Positions 1 through 6,824 of a stretch of 64,000 nucleotides of DNA are shown piece after piece. Made by a program: the position numbers and the translations under genes. Numbering within the stretch: position 1 is the first letter of the stretch; every line of letters starts with the position of its first letter. Source of the stretch: an archaeon. GTDB lineage: Archaea > Nanobdellota > Nanobdellia > Pacearchaeales > GW2011-AR1. Location: positions 1 to 64,000 of the forward strand of contig JABHLR010000002.1 in NCBI GenBank assembly GCA_018693315.1, in the 5' to 3' direction. The notes under the pieces are model-generated. The model searched no databases. It saw nothing but the letters and a program-made list of their open reading frames with translations, and was not told where the DNA came from.

Positions 1-25
1 CCACAAAAATACGTTATTTAAGTCT

Positions 26-120
26 TGTCGACCACCTACTGGTGACATATCAATTGTAGATATTTTTTGTTTTGTATTCATAGCTTTTTCTAAAAAAAAT
101 CTGTCCCCGCGATTGGTCAA
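26..120 (-). repeat. Inverted-arm module downstream of tRNA-Glu(UUC), copy 1
   Basis: Read on the minus strand, the 3' end of tRNA-Glu is followed by a 20-nt arm (120..101) with the core TTGACCAATCGCGGGGACA. After 52 nt comes a second arm (48..26), partly inverted, with GTCACCAGTAGGTGGTCGACA. The same two arms, in the same order and with a 56-nt spacer, follow tRNA-Glu(CUC) at 27610..27708, where a tyrosine recombinase gene comes next. Positions 1..11 also match the 11 nt that precede the start of that recombinase. I infer that a homologous recombinase gene starts just outside the left edge of the window on the minus strand. Confidence 0.7.
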
Positions 121-130
121 AAGGGTGCTA

Positions 131-203
131 CGCTCCCGCCGGGATTTGAACCCGGGTCGCTGCCGTGAAAGGGCAGAATCCTTGGCCACTAGACTACAGG
201 AGC
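131..203 (-). tRNA. tRNA-Glu (anticodon UUC), no intron
   Basis: The minus strand folds as a cloverleaf. The acceptor stem is GCTCCTG with CGGGAGC, the D-stem is GTCT/GGAT, the anticodon stem is CTGCC/GGCAG with loop CTTTCAC (anticodon TTC), and the T-arm is CCGGG/CCCGG. The discriminator base is G at 131. No intron is present, unlike tRNA-Glu(CUC) at 27440. The 3' end borders the repeat module at 26..120. Confidence 0.93.
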
Positions 204-242
204 ATATGTTTGAATACTGATTTTGATTTTTAAAGGTTGCTA

Positions 243-440
243 CTAGCCTTTATGTTTGAAGAATTCTATTTGTCGGAATCTTTTGAGAACTTTTTCGTAA
301 TTTCCTTTTTCAACTAGGACTTTTGTTTTATCTTTGTTCATGAGGCGGAAATCGTATTTGGATGGTGCGCCCTCAATTTTGTCTTTGCCTGGATAATCTT
401 TCCACCTGGTTGCTGACTTTTCTTTGTACTGCATCACCAT
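243..440 (-). CDS. Small basic hypothetical protein (65 aa)
   Basis: I do not recognise this protein. It is 65 residues, lysine-rich and soluble, with no signal peptide, Cys motif or membrane segment. The tail is basic and aromatic (RQIEFFKHKG). The start codon lies 25 nt from a TATA-like box centred near 465, which also fits the divergent gene at 489, so the leaderless start is credible. The plus strand over this gene is T/G-rich like its surroundings. A role in nucleic-acid binding is possible from the charge but is not shown. Confidence 0.6.
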   Translation of the reverse strand: MVMQYKEKSATRWKDYPGKDKIEGAPSKYDFRLMNKDKTKVLVEKGNYEKVLKRFRQIEFFKHKG

Positions 441-459
441 AATGTTTAATCACGACAAT

Positions 460-469
460 GCTTAAATAG
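460..469. promoter_or_regulatory. Shared TATA-like box for two divergent leaderless genes
   Basis: GCTTAAATAG reads as a TATA-like box on both strands. Its centre is about 25 nt from the start codon of the minus-strand gene at 440 and about 24 nt from that of the plus-strand gene at 489. This is the archaeal TATA-to-start distance for leaderless mRNA. One box may therefore serve both genes. Confidence 0.5.
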
Positions 470-488
470 TTTTGCGATATTTAATTTT

Positions 489-938
489 ATGAAGAAGATA
501 TTTGTTTTGTTGGTTTTGGTTTTTTGTTTTGGCTTGGTGGCTGCGCATTCTGATTATTATGATGTTGATGAGGGTTATGTTTACAAGGAGAAGATTGTTG
601 AGAGTGAATTTTTTCCGGATGATCATTTGACTGTTTCGCGGACGACTTATGTTGATTATGATAATGATAGGAGGTATCCGACTGAGGATTATAAGTATGG
701 GTACACTTATCGTAAGACTAAGGATTATTTGAATAGTCGGTATCGGAAGAAGACGAAGAAGATTGATTATGAGAGATATGAAAAGAAGGGTCGCGGGAAG
801 TATTATGATAAGTATGATCGGTATGATTATGGGAATAAGGATTATTATTTTAGGTATATTCCTTATCTGAAGACGTATGAGAAAGTTGAGTGTTATCACG
901 AGGCGCCGCGGGGACAGTTGTTTTATTTTAAGTGTTAG
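489..938 (+). CDS. Secreted tyrosine- and charge-rich protein
   Basis: The 149-aa product starts with a clear signal peptide: MKK, then a hydrophobic stretch FVLLVLVFCFGLVAA with a cleavage-like AHS near residue 20. The mature part is very rich in Tyr, Asp, Lys and Arg, with repeated DYE/KYY/RYD units. A Cys pair near the C-terminus (VECYHEAP...YFKC) could form one disulfide. I cannot assign a family. Proteins of this kind are probably surface-exposed; the composition would allow surface or polysaccharide binding, but that is speculation. It is expressed from the shared TATA box at 460..469. Confidence 0.75.
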   Translation: MKKIFVLLVLVFCFGLVAAHSDYYDVDEGYVYKEKIVESEFFPDDHLTVSRTTYVDYDNDRRYPTEDYKYGYTYRKTKDYLNSRYRKKTKKIDYERYEKKGRGKYYDKYDRYDYGNKDYYFRYIPYLKTYEKVECYHEAPRGQLFYFKC

Positions 939-995
939 TTTGTTATTTCGGAGTTGTACCTATATATTTATAAAGAATTTTTTTGTTGGTTGTGT

Positions 996-1298
996 ATGGA
1001 AGAAGAAACAGTAACAACTGAAGAAGCTCCTGTAGAAACTACAGAAGCTCCTACGGAAGAAGCTGCTGAGACTCCAGCTGAAGAAGCTCCTGTAGAGGAA
1101 GCTGCTCCAGAAGCTGAGGAAGCTGCTCCAGAAGCAGAAGCTCCGGCTGAAGAAGCACCAGCTGAAGAGGCTGAAGAGGCTGAGGCACCTGCTCCAGAAG
1201 CAGAAGCACCAGCAGAAGAAGCACCAGCAGAAGCTGCACCTGAAGAAGAATCTACTGAAGCTCCGGCTGCAGAAGAAACTTCCGAAGAAGCGGCTTAA
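996..1298 (+). CDS. Glu/Ala/Pro-rich low-complexity protein
   Basis: About 100 residues are almost entirely Glu, Ala, Pro and Thr in EEAPAEEA-like units, so the protein should be acidic and disordered. An upstream in-frame ATG at 954 exists, but the ATG at 996 is preferred: it is 25-30 nt behind a TATATATTTATAAAG box and removes an odd hydrophobic N-terminus. The composition resembles the C-terminal tail of eS24 at 6179..6631. Such tails also occur on other archaeal ribosomal proteins, so it may have been copied from one. Function is unknown. Confidence 0.6.
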   Translation: MEEETVTTEEAPVETTEAPTEEAAETPAEEAPVEEAAPEAEEAAPEAEAPAEEAPAEEAEEAEAPAPEAEAPAEEAPAEAAPEEESTEAPAAEETSEEAA

Positions 1299-1333
1299 AT
1301 GTGTTAATCACAAAATTTTTTATTTTTGAAGCC

Positions 1334-1356
1334 GCCGGGCGATAATAATCGCCGGC
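1334..1356 (+). terminator. Hairpin followed by T-runs
   Basis: GCCGGGCGAT pairs with ATCGCCGGC across an AATA loop, with one bulged G. It is the most GC-rich stem in this intergenic region and is followed by T-rich sequence. It may end the transcript of the acidic protein, or it may be a small structured RNA. I see no gene in the rest of 1299..1515. Confidence 0.4.
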
Positions 1357-1515
1357 CTTTGATTTTTTACCATTTCTTTTTTTACCTGCGATTTTGGTGT
1401 AAAAATTTTCTTATGTACACTTGTACGCGTCAAAAAGTTTTACTTTCAAAATCCCTTATTAAAAAAAGAAATGGTTGTTAGTAAGTTTTATATATTTGTT
1501 AGGCCCTGTTATATT

Positions 1516-1944
1516 ATGAAAGATCACGCTGTTATGATGATTCGGGATGATACTGGGCGGATTTTGTTTATCCAGAGGTCGATGAAGAAGAGTACTTTGC
1601 CTGGTGCGTGGAGTTTTCCGTCTGGGACTGTTGAGGAGGGTGAGGATGTTTTGTTGACGGCTGTTCGTGAGTCTATGGAGGAGCTTGGTGTTGATGTTTC
1701 GCCCGAGAGAGTTTTGTCGACTTTGGATTTGGATGAGTTTTCTGTGAGGTTGCATTTTATTTTGTGTTCGCTTGTTAACGGGGAGCCTGTGATTGGTGAG
1801 CCTGATGAGATTGATGCGATTGATTGGATGAGTATGGAGGATTTTTTTGAGAAGTTTTCTGATGATAATATTGGGCACGGTTTGATTTGGTTGAGGAAGA
1901 ATCCTGATGTTTGGGCTGATTTGGGAATCGATAATCTTAAGTAG
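1516..1944 (+). CDS. Nudix hydrolase
   Basis: The 142-aa protein carries a complete Nudix box: G-TVEEG-E-DVLLTAV-RE-SM-EE-LG-V matches GX5EX7REUXEEXGU. The family hydrolyses nucleoside diphosphates linked to another moiety, using Mg2+ bound by the box glutamates. Here PGAWSFPSG precedes the box, as in MutT-like members. The substrate cannot be read from the sequence. An upstream ATG exists at 1471, but the ATG at 1516 is chosen because it lies 20-30 nt behind a TTTATATAT box and starts at the expected point of the fold (MKDHAVMMIRD). Confidence 0.88.
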   Translation: MKDHAVMMIRDDTGRILFIQRSMKKSTLPGAWSFPSGTVEEGEDVLLTAVRESMEELGVDVSPERVLSTLDLDEFSVRLHFILCSLVNGEPVIGEPDEIDAIDWMSMEDFFEKFSDDNIGHGLIWLRKNPDVWADLGIDNLK

Positions 1945-1994
1945 GGTTGTTTCTATAGTATAATATGGTAAAAGCATGGAGCTGTCGGCATTTC

Positions 1995-2009
1995 TGATCT
2001 AGTAGATCA
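1995..2009 (+). terminator. Short palindromic hairpin between nudix and tRNA-His
   Basis: TGATCTA-G-TAGATCA is a perfect 7-bp inverted repeat with a one-base centre. It lies 50 nt after the Nudix stop and before the TATA-like TTTTTATATC box of tRNA-His. A transcription-end or protein-binding role is possible. No T-run follows immediately. Confidence 0.25.
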
Positions 2010-2067
2010 ACCTAGTTTCAACTTTAACAATAAGCTTTTTATATCTTCAAATTCAATTAAATCTAAT

Positions 2068-2139
2068 GACGGTTGTAGTTCAATGGTAGAACGTTCGGTT
2101 GTGGTCCGAGAGACGCGAGTTCGATTCTCGCCTTCCGTC
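2068..2139 (+). tRNA. tRNA-His (anticodon GUG) with encoded G-1 and two U-U mismatches in the acceptor stem
   Basis: D-stem GTTC/GAAC, anticodon stem TTCGG/CCGAG with loop TTGTGGT (anticodon GTG), and T-arm GCGAG-TTCGATT-CTCGC are all clear. Aligning the conserved T8-A9 forces the first G to be G-1, paired with C73, the identity pair of tRNA-His. Pairs 1:72 to 4:69 and 7:66 form, but 5:68 and 6:67 are both T opposite T. No intron. hisS begins 41 nt downstream on the same strand. Confidence 0.9.
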
Positions 2140-2180
2140 TTTTCGCAAAGATTCTTTAATGATGATTTGCTTAGAATAAA

Positions 2181-3323
2181 ATGGTAAAAAGTGGTAATGT
2201 GAAGGGGTTTCAGGATTTTGTTGGTGCTGAGGCTTTGAAGCGGGCGAAGATTCGGAAGATTATTTTGAGGCAGTTTGAGCTTTATGGTTTTGAGCCGGCT
2301 GAGACTCCGACGATTGAGTTTGAGGAATTTGTGAGGGGTGAGAATAGTGATGACGCTGCTGTGAGTGAGATTTTTAGCTTGGAGGATCGTGGGAAAAGGA
2401 AGCTTGCTTTGAAGTATGAGTCGACGTTTCAGCTGAAGAGGGTTGCGAAGAATCAGAAGTTGCCGTATAAGAGGTATGAGATTTGTCGGGTTTTTAGGGA
2501 TGAGCCGGTTTCTGCGAATAGGTTTCGGGAGTTTACTCAGTGTGATGCGGATATTGTTGGAGCGGGCGCTAAGGATGAGGCTGAAATGTTGAGTTTGGTT
2601 AAGAAGATTTTGGATGAGCTTGGAATTGCTTCTGTTATTTATTTTAATAATCGGAAATTGTTGAATGAGATTATGGTTTCGGAGAATGTTGAGGAGCGGA
2701 ATCGGGATAAGGTTATTCGGGAGCTGGATAAGCTGGATAAGCTTTCTAAGAAAGAAGTTGCGGATAATTTGAAGAAGTTGGGGGCTGAGAAAATTTTGAA
2801 GGTTATTGATGGTAAGTTGGATAAGTTTAAGTTTTATGGCGAGATTAAGAATTTGAAAAAGTTGTGTAAGGCTTATGGTGTGAAGTTGGAGTTTTCACCG
2901 ACGCTGGCTAGGGGATTGTCGTATTATAATGGGACCGTTTTCGAGATTAAAGTTAAGGATTCTAAGGATTCGATTTGCGGCGGTGGGGCTTATTTGGTTG
3001 GGGATGTTCAAGCTTTTGGATTTGCGTTTGGGCTTGAGAGATTGAGTGCTTTGTCTAATGTTGATGGAGATGGGACTAAGGTTCAGATTATTTCGATTGA
3101 TGAGGATGAAGCTGCGATTGATTTGGCTTCTAAACTTAGAGAGAAGGGGACTAGTGTTAATTTGATTTTGGATAAATCGATTGGGAAAGCTTTGGATTAT
3201 GCGAATGCTAAGGGTGTTGGGAAAGTTGTTTTTGTTGGGAAGGAAGAAGTTAAGAAAGGGAAGTTTAAGGTTAAGGATATGAAGAGTGGTGAGGAGAAGT
3301 TTGTTTCTGGGGATAAGATTTAG
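2181..3323 (+). CDS. hisS: Histidyl-tRNA synthetase
   Basis: A class II synthetase that attaches histidine to tRNA-His in the cytoplasm. Motif 2 is visible around residues 100-125 (RVFRDEP...RFREFTQCD), the histidine-binding HisA motif near residue 245 (RGLSYYNGTVFEI), and motif 3 near 280 (GFAFGLERL). A C-terminal anticodon-binding alpha/beta domain follows, with QIISIDED and SVNLILDKS strands. At 380 aa it is somewhat shorter than the usual 410-430, mainly from trimmed loops. It lies directly behind tRNA-His, so enzyme and substrate may be co-expressed. Codons are strongly G/T-biased like those of its neighbours. Confidence 0.95.
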   Translation: MVKSGNVKGFQDFVGAEALKRAKIRKIILRQFELYGFEPAETPTIEFEEFVRGENSDDAAVSEIFSLEDRGKRKLALKYESTFQLKRVAKNQKLPYKRYEICRVFRDEPVSANRFREFTQCDADIVGAGAKDEAEMLSLVKKILDELGIASVIYFNNRKLLNEIMVSENVEERNRDKVIRELDKLDKLSKKEVADNLKKLGAEKILKVIDGKLDKFKFYGEIKNLKKLCKAYGVKLEFSPTLARGLSYYNGTVFEIKVKDSKDSICGGGAYLVGDVQAFGFAFGLERLSALSNVDGDGTKVQIISIDEDEAAIDLASKLREKGTSVNLILDKSIGKALDYANAKGVGKVVFVGKEEVKKGKFKVKDMKSGEEKFVSGDKI

Positions 3324-3324
3324 T

Positions 3325-3816
3325 TTATCCTCTTCTTTTCCCTATAGGATTTTTTTTATCGTGTTTTACTTTAGAACTTTTTGGTATATGAATTGCGTCT
3401 GGATTTGTGGTTTGCCCTCTTGTTCTTGCCATGACCTCTAGGGCACTTCCTGCATCTGCGGGTAATTCTACTTCTGTTTTTTCTGGTTCGACTATTGATT
3501 CCATGGATGGACTATATTTATGATCATCACTACTTGGTTCAATATAGATAAGCACTGCCCCAAGCCTATTGTAGACAAACTCATCTCTTCGCGTATTGAA
3601 CACTGCCTTTTGATAATCCCTATCAACTAGATCTCTTCTTTTGTGGTCGGCAAACATTTTTGCGACATCTGGATGAACTGGGATTGCTCTTGGTAATGGG
3701 GTGTCTCTTCCGTCTTTGCCGGTTTTGACCCATTTTTTTGGATCATTTGCTGTTCCTCTGAAAGTATAATCTGCTCCTTCTGGGGTATAAATCATAACCT
3801 TATCTTTGTCTGCCAT
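3325..3816 (-). CDS. Hypothetical protein (163 aa)
   Basis: I do not recognise this protein. It starts MADKDKVMIYTPEGADYTF, is soluble, charged and without cysteines, and ends in a basic tail (KKNPIGKRRG). It contains no signal peptide or membrane segment. It is convergent with hisS (one base between the stops) and follows scpA on the same strand with 31 nt between, so it could be co-transcribed with scpA. Its codons are less G/T-biased than those of hisS, which suggests a less conserved gene. Confidence 0.65.
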   Translation of the reverse strand: MADKDKVMIYTPEGADYTFRGTANDPKKWVKTGKDGRDTPLPRAIPVHPDVAKMFADHKRRDLVDRDYQKAVFNTRRDEFVYNRLGAVLIYIEPSSDDHKYSPSMESIVEPEKTEVELPADAGSALEVMARTRGQTTNPDAIHIPKSSKVKHDKKNPIGKRRG

Positions 3817-3847
3817 GCCTTTTTTTGTGAATTGTTCTTTATAAGAA

Positions 3848-4654
3848 TTATTGTGTTTCTATGTCTATGTTTTCTGCCTCTATGAAACCTAGTTCTTGTT
3901 CGAGTTCTTTGAGTTCGTCGTCGTGGATTTTCATTGTTAGGTGGATATCTTGGAAGTGAATTGGCTGTCTTAGGAAAATTTTTCCATTGTTTGAAAGATG
4001 GAGCATTGGGACGAAGCTGCTGAGTTTTTCTTCTTTTGATGGAGCGAGGTGTGTGAATTTCATGTGGGCGTTTCCGTTTTTAATGTGATTGTCTACGATA
4101 CCGAAGATTGATTTTATTCTGACTTTTAATGGGACGAAGGATCCTTTTGGCATAACTGTTAGTGCAGATTTTTGGGCTTGGCGCCCTTTGATTTCTTTTT
4201 TGATTCTTCTGTTTTCTGTGTTGATTGCGTGATCAAGTGCTTTCATTAGTTCTTTTAATGTTACTTTTTTGTGACGTGCCATTGGGGTTCGTGGGGTTAG
4301 TGTTGGCAATTCGTTTTCGTCGATGAATATTTTTTCCATTTCATATCGCTTTTCGTCGCGATTGCCGTAGAGTGCGTCGTTTAAATCTTGGATGTAGGAA
4401 TTGATTAGGATTTCGGATTTTAGTCTTAAGAGGAGTGAGCATGCCAGGAGGACTTTTGATGAGATGAAAAAATCGGCTTCTTCGAGTTGTTGGATTGTTT
4501 CGACATATTTGTCTGCTAGTTTTCCGAGGTCGATGTCCCATGGGTCTAGTTGTTCTGTTTTGATTAGGTCGTAAATTATTCCTTGCCAGCCGAGCTCTTC
4601 GCCTGATATTAGGTTGAAGAACTGGTCTTGGTTAATTCTGTTATCACCTTCCAT
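3848..4654 (-). CDS. scpA: Segregation and condensation protein A (kleisin)
   Basis: The kleisin subunit bridges the SMC ATPase heads in chromosome organisation. The N-terminal ScpA signature is clear: LGWQGIIYDLIKTEQLDPWDIDLGKLADKY followed by a helix with LLRLKSEIL (residues about 20-85). The C-terminal winged-helix region ends in an acidic tail. At 268 aa it has normal archaeal length. Neither SMC nor ScpB is in this window. The central part (residues 110-170) is basic and probably flexible. Confidence 0.9.
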   Translation of the reverse strand: MEGDNRINQDQFFNLISGEELGWQGIIYDLIKTEQLDPWDIDLGKLADKYVETIQQLEEADFFISSKVLLACSLLLRLKSEILINSYIQDLNDALYGNRDEKRYEMEKIFIDENELPTLTPRTPMARHKKVTLKELMKALDHAINTENRRIKKEIKGRQAQKSALTVMPKGSFVPLKVRIKSIFGIVDNHIKNGNAHMKFTHLAPSKEEKLSSFVPMLHLSNNGKIFLRQPIHFQDIHLTMKIHDDELKELEQELGFIEAENIDIETQ

Positions 4655-4700
4655 TATGTGAGGATGGAGATGTAGTTAATAAGATTTCCTGTGGTGGAGA

Positions 4701-4754
4701 ATAACTTTTCGCGGCCTTAACCTTTTGGTTATCTTGGGTCTTATACGAGATAAG
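4701..4754 (+). repeat. Partial copy of the structured RNA region (left border of the lyase gene)
   Basis: This 54-bp stretch matches 5619..5683 in the same orientation: both carry GCCTTAACC, then GGTTATCTT, then GGGTCTTA or GGGCTTAC, then ACGA. The hairpin core AACC/GGTT is kept. The two copies bracket the gene at 4827..5561. This copy lacks the rest of the structured RNA, so it looks like a 3'-end fragment left by an insertion. Confidence 0.6.
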
Positions 4755-4826
4755 TTACAGGAATATGAACCCCGGGAGGTGCGACGAATCACAAAGATTA
4801 TTAAAGATTGGGCTAATTGTTATTCT

Positions 4827-5561
4827 ATGAAAAAGGTGATTGACTTCAATAAAGAACCTCTTGGTCTATATACAGAAGAACAGATAAAAAAGAATTTTGA
4901 CAATCCAAAGATTGCAACAACAAATGTTGGACCAGAAATTGTTAAGGATGGAGAAAGAAAAGTTTTAATGTTGCCATTCAAGAAAGGAAAACATGGTAAA
5001 GAAGACAAAGCAAGTTGGATTATGAAACTTGATAAAAGCTATGAGACCATATATTGCCAATACAAAGTAAAATTTGAGAATGGCTTTGATTGGAAATTGG
5101 GTGGGAAATTGCCAGGATTTGGCGGAGGAGATAAGCCTGCAGGAGGAAGACATTCTGATAAGGGCTTTACTTCAAGAATCATGTGGAGAGAGAAGGGGAC
5201 TATGCACCAGTATGTTTATCATCCAAAAGATGAAGCTCATTATGGCACCGGTTTTTGGTGGCATAATATGATGTCTAAGAAAATGGAAAGATTAAAATTC
5301 ATACCTGGAAAATGGCACACTATAAAAATGAAGATTAAGATGCATAATAATTGGGAAGACCCTGGATATATTGTATGTTGGCTTGATGGAAAATTAGCAC
5401 TTCGTCAAGATGTCAAGTTAAGGGCAAAAAATTCAAAAGAATATGGTATTGAATTGTTCCTATTTACAGTATTTTTCGGTGGAGCTGAGGAACGTTTTGC
5501 ACCTGACAAGGATTCCAAGATTTATTTTGATGATTTTATAATTTCTGATAAAGAGATATAA
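4827..5561 (+). CDS. Polysaccharide lyase family 14-like protein
   Basis: The product is about 244 aa from the ATG at 4827. An in-frame start at 4725 would be translated from the repeat at 4701..4754 and is less likely. The beta-jelly-roll signature of PL14-type alginate/glucuronan lyases is visible: WKLGGKLPGFGGGD, then GFTSRIMWREKG, YVYHP, GTGFWW, a KWHTIKMKIKMH strand and a DGKLAL strand. The family cleaves uronic-acid polymers by beta-elimination. No signal peptide is seen, which is odd for a lyase and could mean an intracellular or non-classically exported enzyme. Codon use is A-rich and unlike both neighbours. With the flanking direct repeats this suggests acquisition by transfer. Confidence 0.65.
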   Translation: MKKVIDFNKEPLGLYTEEQIKKNFDNPKIATTNVGPEIVKDGERKVLMLPFKKGKHGKEDKASWIMKLDKSYETIYCQYKVKFENGFDWKLGGKLPGFGGGDKPAGGRHSDKGFTSRIMWREKGTMHQYVYHPKDEAHYGTGFWWHNMMSKKMERLKFIPGKWHTIKMKIKMHNNWEDPGYIVCWLDGKLALRQDVKLRAKNSKEYGIELFLFTVFFGGAEERFAPDKDSKIYFDDFIISDKEI

Positions 5562-5569
5562 TTTTTTAA

Positions 5570-5878
5570 TTAGGGCACCACACCGTTCAGTCGCTTCCCG
5601 TTGGAGCTTTCTAAAAATATAATAACTCGTTCGTTGCCTTAACCTCTTTGGGTTATCTTCGGGCTTACACGAATTAGAGTTTCATAACAGCTCATTCGCC
5701 CTCCGCAGGAGTAAACCCTGCCACTTTTTCTTTGAAAAAGTTGAGACGTGAACTTTCGAAGAAATTTCACGTTAGGTTTAGAATTTTCGTAGAAAATTAT
5801 AAACCCTAGGAGCGACAATAAAGCGATATAAATATGTGCCTCATTGTCATCTCCTGGGGAAAAAGAGGTGATAGTATA
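5570..5878 (-). ncRNA. Candidate structured non-coding RNA with at least six hairpins
   Basis: No ORF fills this region. The minus strand has a TATA-like box (ACCTTTAAAAAGTA, 5904..5891), then successive hairpins: 5855..5808 (AGGAG/CTCCT and GACAAT/ATTGTC), 5805..5775, 5772..5746 (ACGTGAA/TTCACGT), 5741..5723, 5721..5705 (GCAGG/CCTGC) and a four-part stem 5679..5626 (CTC/GAG, TTCGT/ACGAA, GCC/GGC, AACC/GGTT). The stems are contiguous, which is unusual for spacer DNA. I could not match RNase P RNA or SRP RNA motifs. The plus strand would fold the same way, so strand is inferred from the promoter. Confidence 0.5.
5619..5683 (+). repeat. Right copy of the direct repeat bracketing the lyase gene
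   Basis: This is the parent copy of 4701..4754 and lies inside the candidate structured RNA, near its inferred 3' end. It contains the four-part stem described for that RNA. Both copies have the same orientation, as expected for attL/attR made by site-specific insertion into an RNA gene. Confidence 0.55.
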
Positions 5879-5942
5879 ACTAACCAGTAATACTTTTTAA
5901 AGGTTTCGGTTCTGTTGTAATTGGTGAGTGACACCAGTAGAA

Positions 5943-6179
5943 TTACTTTTTAGCTTCTAGTTTGATTTCGACTTCTTTCTTGTCGAATTCTGTGAAGTGG
6001 CATCGTCCGCAGTATGATCTGCCTTTTCCTGTGGATAGAAAAATTCCTGGTCCGCATCTTGGGCAGCTTCGTGCTTTCTTTACTATTTTATCGCCTTCAA
6101 CTGTGTACTTTTTGTATTTTACAGAAGTTGGTTTGTTAACGTGTTTCTTCTTACCTTTGATTTTCGATTTGATTGCCAT
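5943..6179 (-). CDS. rps27ae: Ribosomal protein eS31 (S27ae)
   Basis: A small zinc-ribbon protein of the small subunit. The ribbon is CPRCGPGIFLS...SYCGRCHF with two CxxC pairs, preceded by the basic N-terminus typical of archaeal S27ae (GKKKHVNKP). No ubiquitin domain is fused, as expected in archaea. It overlaps the end of the eS24 gene by one base. It is the last gene of a same-strand cluster starting at rpo7, and the structured RNA candidate follows on the same strand. Confidence 0.95.
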   Translation of the reverse strand: MAIKSKIKGKKKHVNKPTSVKYKKYTVEGDKIVKKARSCPRCGPGIFLSTGKGRSYCGRCHFTEFDKKEVEIKLEAKK

Positions 6180-6631
6180 TATTCTGCTTTCTCCTCTGCT
6201 TTAGGTTCTTCTGCTGGAGCTTCTTCTGGTTTAGGTTCTTCAGTTTTTTCTTCAGTTGGAGCTTCTGCTTCTGGAGTTGGTTCTGCAGCTGCTGCTTCTT
6301 CTGCTGCCTTTGCTTCTGCTGCGGCTTTTTCTTCTTTTGCCTTAGCTTCTGCTGCAGTTTTTTCTTCAGCTTCCATTTTCTTTTTAACTTTTTGTGGGAT
6401 TACTTCTACGTGTTTTTTTGCTTCTGCGTTGTTATAAACTACTGCTTCAGCGACGAAAGTTTGTCTTCCGAAATTTGTGTTGATTTTTTTTACTATTGTT
6501 AATCCTGCGTCTTTCCCGATTGCTTCTTTTACTTCATCGTAAGTTGGCGTAGTTGGATTTTTAATTTCTATTGTAATTTCTTCTCTTTCTAGGAATGGAT
6601 TTTTTGTTTGGGTGATTATTTTGCTTTCCAT
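6179..6631 (-). CDS. rps24e: Ribosomal protein eS24 with long acidic Ala/Glu/Pro tail
   Basis: Residues 1-85 are a standard eS24 (KNPFLEREEITIEIKN, then PTYDEVKEAI and NTNFGRQTFVAEAVVY). Residues from about 90 to 150 form an added low-complexity tail of Ala, Glu, Lys and Pro, bringing the length to 150 aa where about 100 is usual. The tail composition matches the stand-alone protein at 996..1298. It should be disordered and project from the ribosome. The gene lies between spt4 and eS31 with near-zero spacing. Confidence 0.93.
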   Translation of the reverse strand: MESKIITQTKNPFLEREEITIEIKNPTTPTYDEVKEAIGKDAGLTIVKKINTNFGRQTFVAEAVVYNNAEAKKHVEVIPQKVKKKMEAEEKTAAEAKAKEEKAAAEAKAAEEAAAAEPTPEAEAPTEEKTEEPKPEEAPAEEPKAEEKAE

Positions 6632-6632
6632 T

Positions 6633-6824
6633 TTATTTTGATTTGATTGCGAATTCGCCGTCGCTATTTATTTTCATGTTTTCAGCCATTTCGGATTTCT
6701 CTGAGTCGAAAATGTGAATTCGCCCTTTGAATGATTCGCTTGCTGGAGTTTCTCCGCAGTTTGGGCATTTGTCGCCGAAGTAGATTGTTCTACAATTTAA
6801 ACAGGATTTTTCTTTAGCTGCCAT
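6633..6824 (-). CDS. spt4: Transcription elongation factor Spt4 (RpoE'')
   Basis: This 63-aa zinc-binding protein has CLNCRTIY...CPNCGET, the four-Cys ribbon of archaeal Spt4 (formerly RNA polymerase subunit E''). It partners Spt5 to make RNA polymerase processive. Its start overlaps the end of rpo7 by one base, the conserved rpo7-spt4 arrangement of archaea. Confidence 0.93.
   Translation of the reverse strand: MAAKEKSCLNCRTIYFGDKCPNCGETPASESFKGRIHIFDSEKSEMAENMKINSDGEFAIKSK

Noticed and set aside
1051-1239. Leu/Gln-rich ORF on the minus strand opposite the acidic protein
   Set aside because: It is the reverse reading of the GAA/GCT repeat. The plus-strand frame has the promoter and start.
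4725-4826. N-terminal extension of the lyase gene
   Set aside because: The extra codons are translated from the repeat fragment of the structured RNA, so the downstream ATG at 4827 is more credible.
5570-5878. RNase P RNA or SRP RNA
   Set aside because: I looked for the GAGGAAAGUCC-type P4 sequence and the GGAAGGAAGCA-type SRP loop on both strands and found neither.
6141-6502. Ser/Ala- and Cys/Phe-rich ORFs opposite eS24
   Set aside because: Both are shadows of the eS24 acidic tail; composition is low-complexity and the ribosomal frame is certain.
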